Source: Theocolax elegans
Lineage: Eukaryota > Arthropoda > Insecta > Hymenoptera > Cerocephalidae
Assembly (NCBI GenBank): GCA_026168455.1
Contig: CM047427.1
Coordinates: forward strand, 44,421,500 to 44,485,499
Reading direction: 5' to 3'
DNA: 64,000 nucleotides
The notes beneath the pieces are model-generated. The model was not told the DNA's origin. It worked only from the letters and a program-made list of their open reading frames with translations, and made no database searches. Positions 35,646-45,576 of this stretch are shown piece after piece. The position numbers and the translations under genes were made by a program. How positions within the stretch are numbered: position 1 is the first letter of the stretch; the number at the start of each line of letters is the position of its first letter.

Positions 35646-36620
35646 TAAGCAACGTATATCTCTTTTAATAATAATAATAGTTAAGGTAATATAAAAATTG
35701 TAATTTGTTTGTTTTCTACAGCCAAATAACACCTGCATAACATTTTTCAATATCGCATTATTTACTTATTTTTTAAATAAATAATTGTCAAAATGTAACG
35801 TCCCCTGGCTGTAAATTTTTTTTCCATGATTTTAAAGGTGCTGTGTATACGATCGTATCAACTTTGAATCAACGTACAAATGGCATAAGTTTGTAGTTAC
35901 TATATGCGCATTTCATAAAAAATTTTATAGACGGTTCATTTTTATTTTTGAGCTTATTACACGGATTTATGTACTTTGCACATTTTTTCGTAAAACTAAA
36001 GACTTTTTTAAAATTAGATTACGCAAAATAATCTTTGTAAGATTAAAATTGCTTTAATAAAAAAAAATTAGATTAAAGTTAATCTTATTCTGCTTAAAAT
36101 TAATTGCGTTTTCTTAGAAGTTGTTTATTTTGGTTGTTATTATAAAGTAAAATCAAAATATTAATGATAACATTATTAAATATAATAGTTATATCAAATG
36201 AAACATAAAGTATGGCCGCGTATACTTTTTATTGTAATTCCCCTGGCATGCTTTTTCTTCTAATCTAATAGTAGCTTCTTATTACATAATATGCGGTATT
36301 TTACACTCATGTAGTAGTTTATTACGTGATTATTCCGAATTCTTTATTTTGTAGTAAAAGTCTGGGAAAATAAGAATATTGTCATGTAATTTCCATGTCA
36401 CTTTCATTATAAATAATCATTATTATTCTTTCCCTATAAAATAACATAAAATTAATTACTTTGTAACCACTTAGATATAATTAAATCAGTTTTTACAAAC
36501 ATTTCTATTCACAGTCTATTGATCATTTTAAACGCATACTTCAATATAATATTCGTAAAATAAATCTATCTGTGATAGTAAAATGTTTATTTTGAAGTGA
36601 AGCTATAAATTTGTACACGT
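35646..36620. other. AT-rich unassigned DNA
   Basis: No coding frame or repeat recognised. It ends where the 2.27-kb tandem duplication begins. Confidence 0.5.
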
Positions 36621-36773
36621 TAGTTTCTTTGTTATTTATTGATATTATTCTTATTTTAACACTTAAATGATTTTTCATGCACTTCCCCTGGAAGCCATGT
36701 AATTCCCCTGAGTAGTAAGGGTACCTTATAGCGCGCCGACATGGGCGTGGCCTAACAACAATGGTGTCTGGCG

Positions 36774-36872
36774 CGAACAATGGGAACAATGGGATTGTCT
36801 AGCGCGAACAATGGGAACAATGGGAACAATGGGAACAATGGGAACAATGGGAACAATGGGGAACAATGGGGT
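36774..36872 (+). repeat. GGGAACAAT minisatellite, copy 1
   Basis: Seven or so tandem 9-base units (AACAATGGG) followed by larger units with GGGGTTGTCTAGC. The same array is at 39043-39141 in the duplicated copy. Confidence 0.85.
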
Positions 36873-36925
36873 TGTCTAGCACGTACAATGGGGTTGTCTA
36901 GCGTGGACAATGGGGTGTCTACCCC

Positions 36926-37460
36926 GGTGGTGACGTCACGGTGGGGGCCCGCGCGTGCCAGAGAGGGAGTGAGAGGGAAAGAGTACTTATGTATAGGTGG
37001 GGTGGAACGGACTCTGTGACGTCACAGCGGGCCCCGTCGGAGTACATTGGTGCGAGAGAGAGAGGTAGAGGGAGTGCGCGCGCAGTGCGTCTCTCTCGTG
37101 CTGAGGTTGCTCCGGCGTCATAGACGCCCCGATGCAGTGCGTGGGTGTGAGAGAGAGAGGTAGAGGGAGTGCGCGCGCAGTGCGTCTCTCTCTCGTACTG
37201 TGAGTGTTCTGACGTTACAGCGGGGCCGAAGGCCCGCGCGTGTATGTGTGAGAGAGAGAGCAAGAGGGGTTGCGCGCGCAGTGCGTCTCTTGCAGTAAGA
37301 AGAGTGACGCATGTAAGAGAGAGAGAGAGAGAGAGAGCACTACTGCGCGTACCCACGCTCTCTTCCTCTACCTCTCTCTCTCGCACTCACGCAGAGATAC
37401 TGATGATGCGCTAGGGTATTCTGACGCCGTGTTATAATAGCTGAGCCAGAGCGTCTATGT
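36926..37460. repeat. GC-rich island with about 105-bp GA/GCGC repeat units and CRE palindromes
   Basis: Three to four units share a GAGAGAGAG stretch followed by TGCGCGCGCAGTGCGTCTCT. Full CRE palindromes TGACGTCA are at 36931-36938 and 37017-37024, and a near match TGACGTTA at about 37211. Composition contrasts sharply with the AT-rich flanks. It could be the Polinton's terminal or regulatory region. The island is repeated at about 39195-39730. The overlapping 155-codon Ser/Arg-rich minus frames are composition artefacts. Confidence 0.6.
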
Positions 37461-37945
37461 TGGTGTGAGAGAGAGAGAGAGAGAGAGAGTGTGTGTATAC
37501 AGTATGCGTATAGACTTATATTTAGCATGGTACGAATGGGAGTTGGAGGTGAGAGGGTTAAATATTAAATGTACGTAATTTGTAGATAAATTCCCAGATG
37601 TTTATTCAAGTATTATAATATAAAAGGAGAGAACGAGACATAGAATGAATAATTACGCACGCAGAGATATACATATAGATGATTATACAATACATAAAAT
37701 TAAAACTAGATTTGACACTCGGTTAATATTAAGTATAAGAGTAGCTTAAGAATAGACGCAAAGACACTCACACACATTTTATTATACGAAACTTATAAAT
37801 AGACAGTGATTCCGGTTGACCTGATAAAACTTATAGTAATTTACACACTTAGATATAGAGTAAATAAGAGTAAAATTATACGTGTTTTGCATTTGGTTAA
37901 ATATATATTACGTTAATAATAGAAACTTACACCTAATGTACCTGT
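37460..37945. other. AT-rich non-coding stretch downstream of protease copy 1
   Basis: No gene seen; (GA)n at 37466-37488. Repeated at about 39730-40217. Confidence 0.6.
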
Positions 37946-38500
37946 TTATATATTATAATTAAAATTATTATTATTATTATTATTATGTATTCTTTTACAT
38001 GTTTGCAAATGAGTTATACAATGAACATTCTTCTTACAATTATTATTATAATGAAAATTATTGCTGATATTCTTATAAAATAATTTTAAATTTAATTTAT
38101 CGTTGTATGCAGTATCGTCGGTGAACAATCTCCAAAAACTGTCCATGCAATGACCGTGAGACATGTGATGAATGAAATTAACGCAATACTGACCACACAG
38201 GATAGAAGCGAAATCTTGTAGCTGCTTAGGACTCCAGGTGTAAACCTTACAGTTTCTTCGGAGACATTGAATATGTTGTGGTACGGTGGGTGGTCGACCG
38301 AAACTGTCAAAGAAGTATCCGATTCCGCGTTTATCGATGTAGATGGCCAGCCAATGCTCACCGGGTTTTCGGTGATCCTCATTGTTAACAACAATTGCAG
38401 TCGGCTTCGTCAGAATCTGAGGAATCTTGTCCGCAGGGTACACTCCCACTGTCTGCAGAGGCAAAATTTTTATTGCGTTGAGTATTTGCAACGTGTTCAT
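37946..38500 (-). CDS. PRO: Adenain-like cysteine protease, duplicate copy
   Basis: Sequence identical at protein level to the copy at 40218-40772 (184 codons; see there for motifs), carried by the tandem duplication. The region that should precede it, homologous to the 329-codon gene of copy 2, is broken by indels at 38500-38889. This copy is therefore either a pseudo-duplicate or an assembly artefact. Confidence 0.75.
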   Translation of the reverse strand: MNTLQILNAIKILPLQTVGVYPADKIPQILTKPTAIVVNNEDHRKPGEHWLAIYIDKRGIGYFFDSFGRPPTVPQHIQCLRRNCKVYTWSPKQLQDFASILCGQYCVNFIHHMSHGHCMDSFWRLFTDDTAYNDKLNLKLFYKNISNNFHYNNNCKKNVHCITHLQTCKRIHNNNNNNNFNYNI

Positions 38501-38889
38501 TGCTTGCAGCGGCTTCCTCCTCCTCGCGTACTATGTCTATAAATGATCGGCATCGATCGTATCTTGGGAGATTGTGGAAATACTTGTGTTGCTAGCATCT
38601 ATAGGAGTTGAGTATGCAGTACAAGTTACGGTTATCGGAGTGCTCTGTCTTGATTTGGTTGGTGTTGGCGTTTTTTGGGTCGTGGTTCCAGAGACGGGAG
38701 TCCGTGTCTCGTAGACGCAATAATTGGAATGTCGTCTTTGTCCTTGTTGATGTCCTCTTTTCCGTTCTCTTCTTTTTTTCTTTTAGAAGGCGGGGGGGGG
38801 GGGGATGACTTATGTGCTGGTTGAAGGGCGATAGGCTAATGTTATGCCATACTATTATATCATAGTCAATGCCTCAATCATGTTCTCCT
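38501..38889 (-). pseudogene. Indel-riddled partial copy of the conserved Polinton gene at 40657-41646
   Basis: It corresponds to the C-terminal half of the 329-codon protein but has many small insertions and deletions, including a poly-G run of about 13 bases at 38791-38803 where copy 2 has none. It ends abruptly at the duplication junction. Confidence 0.7.
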
Positions 38890-40217
38890 TAGTTTCTTTG
38901 TTATTTATTGATATTATTCTTATTTTAACACTTAAATGATTTTTCATGCACTTCCCCTGGAAGCCATGTAATTCCCCTGAGTAGTAAGGGTACCTTATAG
39001 CGCGCCGACATGGGCGTGGCCTAACAACAATGGTGTCTGGCGCGAACAATGGGAACAATGGGATTGTCTAGCGCGAACAATGGGAACAATGGGAACAATG
39101 GGAACAATGGGAACAATGGGAACAATGGGGAACAATGGGGTTGTCTAGCACGTACAATGGGGTTGTCTAGCGTGGACAATGGGGTGTCTACCCCGGTGGT
39201 GACGTCACGGTGGGGGCCCGCGCGTGCCAGAGAGGGAGTGAGAGGGAAAGAGTACTTATGTATAGGTGGGGTGGAACGGACTCTGTGACGTCACAGCGGG
39301 CCCCGTCGGAGTACATTGGTGCGAGAGAGAGAGGTAGAGGGAGTGCGCGCGCAGTGCGTCTCTCTCGTGCTGAGGTTGCTCCGGCGTCATAGACGCCCCG
39401 ATGCAGTGCGTGGGTGTGAGAGAGAGAGGTAGAGGGAGTGCGCGCGCAGTGCGTCTCTCTCTCGTACTGAGAGTGTTCTGACGTTACAGCGGGGCCGAAG
39501 GCCCGCGCGTGTATGTGTGAGAGAGAGAGCAAGAGGGGTTGCGCGCGCAGTGCGTCTCTTGCAGTAAGAAGAGTGACGCATGTAAGAGAGAGAGAGAGAG
39601 AGAGAGCACTACTGCGCGTACCCACGCTCTCTTCCTCTACCTCTCTCTCTCGCACTCACGCAGAGATACTGATGATGCGCTAGGGTATTCTGACGCCGTG
39701 TTATAATAGCTGAGCCAGAGCGTCTATGTTGGTGTGAGAGAGAGAGAGAGAGAGAGAGAGTGTGTGTATACAGTATGCGTATAGACTTATATTTAGCATG
39801 GTACGAATGGGAGTTGGAGGTGAGAGGGTTAAATAATTAAATGTACGTAATTTGTAGATAAATTCCCAGATGTTTATTCAAGTATTATAATATAAAAGGA
39901 GAGAACGAGACATAGAATGAATAATTACGCACGCAGAGATATACATATAGATGATTATACAATACATAAAATTAAAACTAGATTTGACACTCGGTTAATA
40001 TTAAGTATAAGAGTAGCTTAAGAATAGACGCAAAGACACTCACACACATTTTATTATACGAAACTTATAAATAGACAGTGATTCCGGTTGACCTGATAAA
40101 ACTTATAGTAATTTACACACTTAGATATAGAGTAAATAAGAGTAAAATTATACGTGTTTTGCATTTGGTTAAATATATATTACGTTAATAATAGAAACTT
40201 ACACCTAATGTACCTGT

Positions 40218-40772
40218 TTATATATTATAATTAAAATTATTATTATTATTATTATTATGTATTCTTTTACATGTTTGCAAATGAGTTATACAATGAACAT
40301 TCTTCTTACAATTATTATTATAATGAAAATTATTGCTGATATTCTTATAAAATAATTTTAAATTTAATTTATCGTTGTATGCAGTATCGTCGGTGAACAA
40401 TCTCCAAAAACTGTCCATGCAATGACCGTGAGACATGTGATGAATGAAATTAACGCAATACTGACCACACAGGATAGAAGCGAAATCTTGTAGCTGCTTA
40501 GGACTCCAGGTGTAAACCTTACAGTTTCTTCGGAGACATTGAATATGTTGTGGTACGGTGGGTGGTCGACCGAAACTGTCAAAGAAGTATCCGATTCCGC
40601 GTTTATCGATGTAGATGGCCAGCCAATGCTCACCGGGTTTTCGGTGATCCTCATTGTTAACAACAATTGCAGTCGGCTTCGTCAGAATCTGAGGAATCTT
40701 GTCCGCAGGGTACACTCCCACTGTCTGCAGAGGCAAAATTTTTATTGCGTTGAGTATTTGCAACGTGTTCAT
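40218..40772 (-). CDS. PRO: Adenain-like cysteine protease of the Polinton
   Basis: 184 codons. Catalytic pattern of the adenovirus protease (C5, Ulp1-like) family: GEHW with His49, FFDSFG with Asp65, and LCGQYC with Cys102; Gln95 sits seven residues before the Cys, as the oxyanion-hole Gln does in adenain. By family, it would process virion precursor proteins during capsid maturation. The last about 35 residues are a low-complexity Asn/His/Lys tail encoded by an (ATT)n run. The start lies inside the preceding 329-codon gene in another frame (overlap 40657-40772). The true start, or a frameshift joining the two, is open. Confidence 0.85.
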   Translation of the reverse strand: MNTLQILNAIKILPLQTVGVYPADKIPQILTKPTAIVVNNEDHRKPGEHWLAIYIDKRGIGYFFDSFGRPPTVPQHIQCLRRNCKVYTWSPKQLQDFASILCGQYCVNFIHHMSHGHCMDSFWRLFTDDTAYNDKLNLKLFYKNISNNFHYNNNCKKNVHCITHLQTCKRIHNNNNNNNFNYNI

Positions 40773-41646
40773 GCTTTGCAGCGGCTTCCTCCTCCTCGCG
40801 TACTATGTCGTATAAATGATCGGCATCGATCGTATCTTGGGAGATTGTGGAAATACTTGTGTTGCTAGCATCTATAGGAGTTGAGTATGCAGTACAAGTT
40901 ACGGTTATCGGAGTGCTCTGTCTTGATTTGGTTGGTGTTGGCGTTTTTTGTCGTGGTTTCCTAGACGGAGTTCCTTGTCTCGTAGACGCAATAATTGTAT
41001 GTCGTCTTTTGTCCTTGTTGATGTCCTCTTTTTCCGTTTCCTTCTTTTTTTCTTTTAGATCGATGACTTTGCTGGTTGAAGGGCGATAGGCTAATGTTTT
41101 ATGCAGCCAAATACGTAGTTTATATGCATATGTCAATGCACAACTCATGTACTCCCTTTTCCGTCCATGTAAAAAACAAAAGTGGTCGTTAACGCGTGGA
41201 AGGTTTCTAAACGACGGACAGTTGAACTCCTCCAAATTGATTATTTGTCTAGCGAGAAGGTTTTGAAGGAATAAAACTTTAGGTATTCCCCTAACGTAGA
41301 TCCTCAAAGCGTTTCGTGCAACTTCTCGTAGACTGTTGTACACGTCGACACTGTTGGATTCACCGTCGAACCATTCTATGCCATGGTGATAGCACGTTAA
41401 GTAACTGTTAGTGGCTACGATACCCTTGGACAGTTCTGTGTAGTCGTATGGAGCCTTGATCAGCCAGTGCGCTATGAAATTGCAATCTACGCCGAGAACA
41501 GCAATTTCTTTCGGTAGAAAGAGACCTTCCTTGTCGTGAAACGCTTGAATATCGATTATATAATCGAGCTTCTCCATGCCGTTTGAGTTGCGGAGAACTT
41601 GAGTCACTTGTACTACACCACTCAAGGTAACAAGCTGAACTGACAA
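40657..41646 (-). CDS. Conserved Polinton-associated protein, function unknown
   Basis: 329 codons. The N-terminal about 200 residues are well structured: LDYIIDIQAFHDKEGLFLPK, HWLIKAPYDYTELSKG, CYHHGIEWFDGE and then IPKVLFLQNLLARQI. This pattern recurs in transposon-related proteins of insects as I remember them, but I cannot name a function; the DIQ motif might hint at an RNase H/exonuclease-like fold. Residues about 200-290 are a Lys/Thr/Pro/Ser-rich linker. The C-terminal 38 residues are read across the protease start in another frame and end in a Cys-rich artefact-like tail. It lies between protease and major capsid genes. Confidence 0.6.
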   Translation of the reverse strand: MSVQLVTLSGVVQVTQVLRNSNGMEKLDYIIDIQAFHDKEGLFLPKEIAVLGVDCNFIAHWLIKAPYDYTELSKGIVATNSYLTCYHHGIEWFDGESNSVDVYNSLREVARNALRIYVRGIPKVLFLQNLLARQIINLEEFNCPSFRNLPRVNDHFCFLHGRKREYMSCALTYAYKLRIWLHKTLAYRPSTSKVIDLKEKKKETEKEDINKDKRRHTIIASTRQGTPSRKPRQKTPTPTKSRQSTPITVTCTAYSTPIDASNTSISTISQDTIDADHLYDIVREEEEAAAKHEHVANTQRNKNFASADSGSVPCGQDSSDSDEADCNCC

Positions 41647-41764
41647 AATGTTTTTCCTTGGCTCAGCAGAATACCTTTAAGACCTCCTTCTTCTCACTAA
41701 ATTGAAAAGAAAAGTTTTCAAAGAAAATCCCTACCATTTTTTTTTGACTCCTCCTACTTTGAGT

Positions 41765-43079
41765 TTAAGAATGAAAATCTGTTACGACCTGTCTAGCAGA
41801 GTCGATTTCAAGAACGTTGTCAAACTCGGCATAAACGATACAATTAATCGTTTTATTCAATGCACTTTGAAATTTAACTTCGATTCTGAGACTTCCAGAT
41901 TTTACTAAATTCCAATGAGAAAAACTATTTGCCGAAAAATCTGGTGTAAGATCGAAAGCGAATAGACAATAACCATTAGGGTAATTCTCTCTACTGATAG
42001 AATTTCCTTCGTTAAGAAAATGTATACCAGTACCTGAGAACAAGGTGTGATATGCGTCAACGTACATTGGTCTTGTATTCGAAAACGTAGGTTGTAAAGG
42101 TTTCGAAGGTACTTGTACACCATCTACGTAGAGAGACAAGTAATTACACCGTAATTTTGAAAATTGAAAGGATTCAAAGTTTTGTTTCCATTGAAAGCCT
42201 TATTATCAACAAATCCCAGTATCACTCGTTTCGGTAGTTGTCCTAAAATCACGTTGTCGAGTGTTTCACCCAAGACACCGCTATGTATCGTGAATGTTTT
42301 GATTTCCACTCTGGTTAAGGGATATTTAGCGGTTGTAGTTGCGAGAGTTTTTGCATGGGCCAATAGAATTCCAGGACTTATTTTCACGCGTCTTACGAGT
42401 AAATTTGCTTCGGTGATGTTTACGGTGTATGAGCCTGCGGCTGACGAATCCATTAGACAAAATGAATCCTTTGAACGTACAAGACGTATTTTCATTTCGA
42501 CGCCATCGATGAGTAATTTATCCTGATTAAAAATATCGCAATGCAAATGTCCAATGAGATCGACGGTTTTGCCATCGGATGTAAAATTTTGTCTGTTTGC
42601 AAGTCCTGCGTTTGTACCCTCGTCAGGGGTGCTGTCCATCTGTCTAGGTGTATCTGCGTACCACAAAATCGTCGATAGATGCGATTCTTTAGCTGCTGGG
42701 CCGTAATTCAAGAGTGTTTCTATGTACGCTCTGTACGGATAAGCGTTATTCGGAGGAGTGATTGGTTTCTGAATAAATAAATATCGATTTGATTAAATAA
42801 CGAGTGTAAGAAATTATTTACAGGTCCTACGTGTTTGTCATCGTCTTTCGAATAAGGCTTGATTTTTACACAAACTTTGAGAAGTGTATGCGCAAGATCC
42901 AGGTAATCTTCTCCTTGATTTTGAACGCAAAATTCGATGGGCGAATCGTCGTTTAACGACGAAATTGGATTATAAGTAGTCCAACAACTCGATTCGATAC
43001 TGGTTTGCGTTTGAGGGAGTGAAAATATATCCAACTCGCTTTTGAGACACTCTGAGCTGTGAGAATGTAAAAACGCCAT
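41765..43079 (-). pseudogene. Major capsid protein (double jelly-roll type), frameshifted
   Basis: Three consecutive minus-strand frames (43079-42720, 42711-42124, 42139-41765) together cover one protein of about 435 residues. The N-terminal piece starts MAFLHSHSSECLKSELDIFS and contains SPIEFCV and DLAHTLLKVCVKI. The middle piece has NYGPAAKESHLST and LIGHLHCDIFNQDKLL. The last has CLFAFDLTPDF and IEVKFQSALNKTINCIVYAE. This is the typical order of the Polinton major capsid protein. One frame break lies near 42775 and a second near 42130, so as given no full capsid protein can be made. Such proteins form the hexon-like capsomers. Confidence 0.8.
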
Positions 43080-43081
43080 TT

Positions 43082-43684
43082 TTAATTGAAAACGTCAAAA
43101 TTATTCTTTGTCTTCTTTTTTGTTTTCGATATTTTCCTCGATTTCTTCTTTTTATTCTGTTTCTTACGCTTCACTTTTGGTTGTAACCGTTTTAAAGACT
43201 TGGTTTTTTTTGTACGTTTCCTTTTCTTTATACTTTGACGACGTTTGTACTTTTTACGAGGTTTAAGCTGTTTGATACGTACACTTTCACCGTTCCACGG
43301 AAACTGTAGAGCTCTCCTTTTGTTGAATGTTTTATATCCAGACCCCTCCATCATTTTATTAATTTTGTCTACGGCTTTACGTTTCAAATTTTTACCAGAT
43401 TCGTTCATACGATTATTAAACGATTCTTTGAACGACAGATTTCCATCCGACACGTCATCTAATATGTTGACGCCTGCTCGGACTGCTTCTTTACCAAGGG
43501 CGCGAGCACCTTTAGCAATCAAAGGCACCGCTCTTCTAAATAAACCTGCGAGCCAACTACCCACACCGTGTCCTCGTTGCGATGTTGAACCTGCATAAAC
43601 GTGATGTACGCCCCGTCCGCTTCCAATTTGACTATCGTAATAAAGAGAGTAATAAGCCATGCCAAACGAACGACACTTAATCAA
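43082..43684 (-). CDS. Basic minor virion protein with Gly/Ala-rich amphipathic segment
   Basis: 200 codons. The N-terminal part has GSGRGVHHVYAGSTSQRGHG followed by an amphipathic stretch (GSWLAGLFRRAVPLIAKGAR) and ALGKEAVRAGVNILDDV. The C-terminal third is extremely Lys/Arg-rich. The layout resembles adenovirus-type core or membrane-lytic minor proteins and is regular in Polintons next to the capsid genes. The first eight codons overlap the end of the minor capsid gene. A later ATG (MAYYSLYYD, residue 9) is a plausible real start. Confidence 0.65.
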   Translation of the reverse strand: MIKCRSFGMAYYSLYYDSQIGSGRGVHHVYAGSTSQRGHGVGSWLAGLFRRAVPLIAKGARALGKEAVRAGVNILDDVSDGNLSFKESFNNRMNESGKNLKRKAVDKINKMMEGSGYKTFNKRRALQFPWNGESVRIKQLKPRKKYKRRQSIKKRKRTKKTKSLKRLQPKVKRKKQNKKKKSRKISKTKKKTKNNFDVFN

Positions 43685-44471
43685 TCCTTTTAAAATGTAA
43701 CGCTGCGGTCAACGTACCAAACTCGAATGGTATTGGATGACCATATTGATCTCTTATATCAATGTCGATAACTTGAAAACAATTGTAAAGTATGGGTGTA
43801 TAACTGACGGGTGCAAAACGTTTAACTACAGTGTTTCCATAATTAAAGTGTTTCGATTGAATATTCACTATGCGAAGCAACGGTGCGTGAGAATCTCCTA
43901 CTATACAAGGTTCACACAGATTTGAATAAACAAAAAGTTGATCGGGTATGGCTCTCGAGAGGCTGGCGGGAAAATTTGCTACTTGAATCGTCGATCCATC
44001 GTAACTTTCAAATTCTAACGTTTCGTTCAAATCGAAACCTAAAATACGATTAACCGTCGTTGAAAATGTAGCAAACGGTTTCGTACGATTTTCATTTTCT
44101 TTGAATTTTATCATTTGTACGAAACCTCCGTTTTCGTTATAGACTAATTTTTCAATTTCAGTGTTGCCGTGATATTTGAATAAACTGTCGTTTATACAAT
44201 CGACAACGTTTATACAATCGACAAGCTGATTAATATCATCGTATATACCGTGTTGAAAATAATAGTTTTCCGTTGCCGATAATTTTGATTCCTCTCTACT
44301 CAAGTGCAGGGTAGTGCAGGGTACGTGTATCTCGGATAGTCCAACCATCCATCGTCCTTGTAAAGCTATCTGCTTTGGTAATTTAGTTGAAAAGCACGTC
44401 GTTGTATTGTCTGGAAAATATTTCATACTACTGTTGCTCGGTAAAACAATGGTAAAATCGTCGGAATCCAT
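43677..44471 (-). CDS. Minor capsid (penton-type) protein
   Basis: 264 codons, complete. It starts MDSDDFTIVLPSNSSMKYFP, with GRWMVGLSEIHVP in the N-terminal third and YSNLCEPCIVGDSHAPLLRI in the C-terminal third, ending in a beta-rich PFEFGTLTAALHFKR. This matches the second conserved capsid protein of Polintons, predicted to be a single jelly-roll penton. A 16-base direct repeat near 44190-44224 duplicates CIN-VVD within the protein. It begins one base after the integrase stop, which suggests a shared transcript. Confidence 0.75.
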   Translation of the reverse strand: MDSDDFTIVLPSNSSMKYFPDNTTTCFSTKLPKQIALQGRWMVGLSEIHVPCTTLHLSREESKLSATENYYFQHGIYDDINQLVDCINVVDCINDSLFKYHGNTEIEKLVYNENGGFVQMIKFKENENRTKPFATFSTTVNRILGFDLNETLEFESYDGSTIQVANFPASLSRAIPDQLFVYSNLCEPCIVGDSHAPLLRIVNIQSKHFNYGNTVVKRFAPVSYTPILYNCFQVIDIDIRDQYGHPIPFEFGTLTAALHFKRID

Positions 44472-44472
44472 T

Positions 44473-45576
44473 TTACAATGCTTTTAAATCGTTGACAGAG
44501 ACCCACGAATTAAATTTTTCAGGATATCCAACCCAACTGACGAAATACTGTTTACGTTTACCTTTGCCTTTACTACGTAAAATTTTATCTATTTTGTGTT
44601 CACGATTTTCTACGCGACAACTATCAACGGCCGTGAGTTCTTCGGGATAAAAGAATCCTTCAATGCTTTCACCGTCCAAATCGGTCAAAGTATAAACGTA
44701 AATGTTTTGTTTTTTCGCAACACTTTTAATTATAAAAATTTCCTCTTGCCATCCTCTGACGTAACCTTTTTCAAAAGCGTTCTTGTCTCTACTGATTCGA
44801 ACGTAACTACCGACTTTGTATATATTCTTTTTCCGTTTCGGTAATTTGTTTCTGCACAGACGTTCTAAATTTTTTCGCACAATCTCTTCGTTGTGAATAG
44901 TTACCGAAGCCGGTGTCATTTTAATGCTAGAATGTCTTGTGTTATTGTAAGCCTTGACGATGTGTTGTAATACGTCAATGTACCTACGAGTATTTTTATG
45001 TGTGAAATAACGCCACATACGTTCTTTCAGAGTTCTATTTACTCGTTCAACCACCGCAGCCTTCACATCCGGATTACGCACAACGCGAAATCGAATGTCG
45101 TTACGTTTTAAAAAATTTTGCATAAATTTACCGAGAAACTCCTTTCCTCGATCGCTTTGAACCATGTACGGAAAACGTTCTCCGCTTCGTTTTAAAATTT
45201 TTTTGAATGCCTCGGTTACTTGGTCACTCGATTTGTCTTTCAAAGGTTCCACCCACACAAATTTACTTAAAACGTCGATCGCCACCAAAACGTAAGACAC
45301 TCCGTCGTTGTAATTTTTGATTGAGCGCAAGTCCTGTAAATCGACCTCCCAAACTTGATCTAAATACGACACGTTGTAACACAATCTCTTAAACTTTCTT
45401 CGTACAGGACGATGTAAAGTATAAGCGTCGTATTTTTCCAACCATTTATAGATCTGTTCCCGCGGTACATCTTTATTCAATCTGATTAAATTTCTTGCAC
45501 CCGAAAACCCTGCTTCGTGCGAAGGATCAAAATACTGAGACTCTAACCTTTTATTTACATATTTAGACTGAGCCAT
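44473..45576 (-). CDS. INT: Retroviral-type DDE integrase with C-terminal chromodomain
   Basis: 367 codons, complete. Core: EVDLQDLRSI with Asp79, VQSDRGKEF with Asp142 and AAVVERVNRTLKERM with Glu177, giving the D,D(34)E spacing of retroviral and Polinton integrases. An SH3-like stretch follows (KVGSYVRISRDKNAFEKGY near 254-272). Residues about 329-367 form a chromodomain (QYFVSWVGYPEKFNSWVSV), which could steer insertion to marked chromatin. The canonical N-terminal HHCC zinc finger is not evident. The start overlaps the next gene by 22 bases. All catalytic residues are kept. Confidence 0.9.
   Translation of the reverse strand: MAQSKYVNKRLESQYFDPSHEAGFSGARNLIRLNKDVPREQIYKWLEKYDAYTLHRPVRRKFKRLCYNVSYLDQVWEVDLQDLRSIKNYNDGVSYVLVAIDVLSKFVWVEPLKDKSSDQVTEAFKKILKRSGERFPYMVQSDRGKEFLGKFMQNFLKRNDIRFRVVRNPDVKAAVVERVNRTLKERMWRYFTHKNTRRYIDVLQHIVKAYNNTRHSSIKMTPASVTIHNEEIVRKNLERLCRNKLPKRKKNIYKVGSYVRISRDKNAFEKGYVRGWQEEIFIIKSVAKKQNIYVYTLTDLDGESIEGFFYPEELTAVDSCRVENREHKIDKILRSKGKGKRKQYFVSWVGYPEKFNSWVSVNDLKAL

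Larger units (their letters stand above)
36621..41158. repeat. 2.27-kb tandem duplication (36621-38889 and 38890-41158)
   Basis: TAGTTTCTTTGTTATTTATT at 36621 recurs at 38890, and all landmarks repeat at an offset of 2269-2272. The first about 1.9 kb of each copy is nearly identical; the last about 350 bp of copy 1 (38500-38889) is indel-rich compared with copy 2. Each copy contains the minisatellite, the GC-rich island and the protease gene; only copy 2 runs on into the intact neighbouring gene. Confidence 0.9.

Noticed and set aside
36774..36872. CRISPR-like array
   Set aside because: Units are 9 bases with no unique spacers: a minisatellite in eukaryotic DNA.
36919..37386. 155-codon minus-strand frame, Ser/Arg/Ala-rich, repeated at 39188-39655
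   Set aside because: Arises from the GA/GCGC-rich repeat island; other frames are also open; no recognisable domain.
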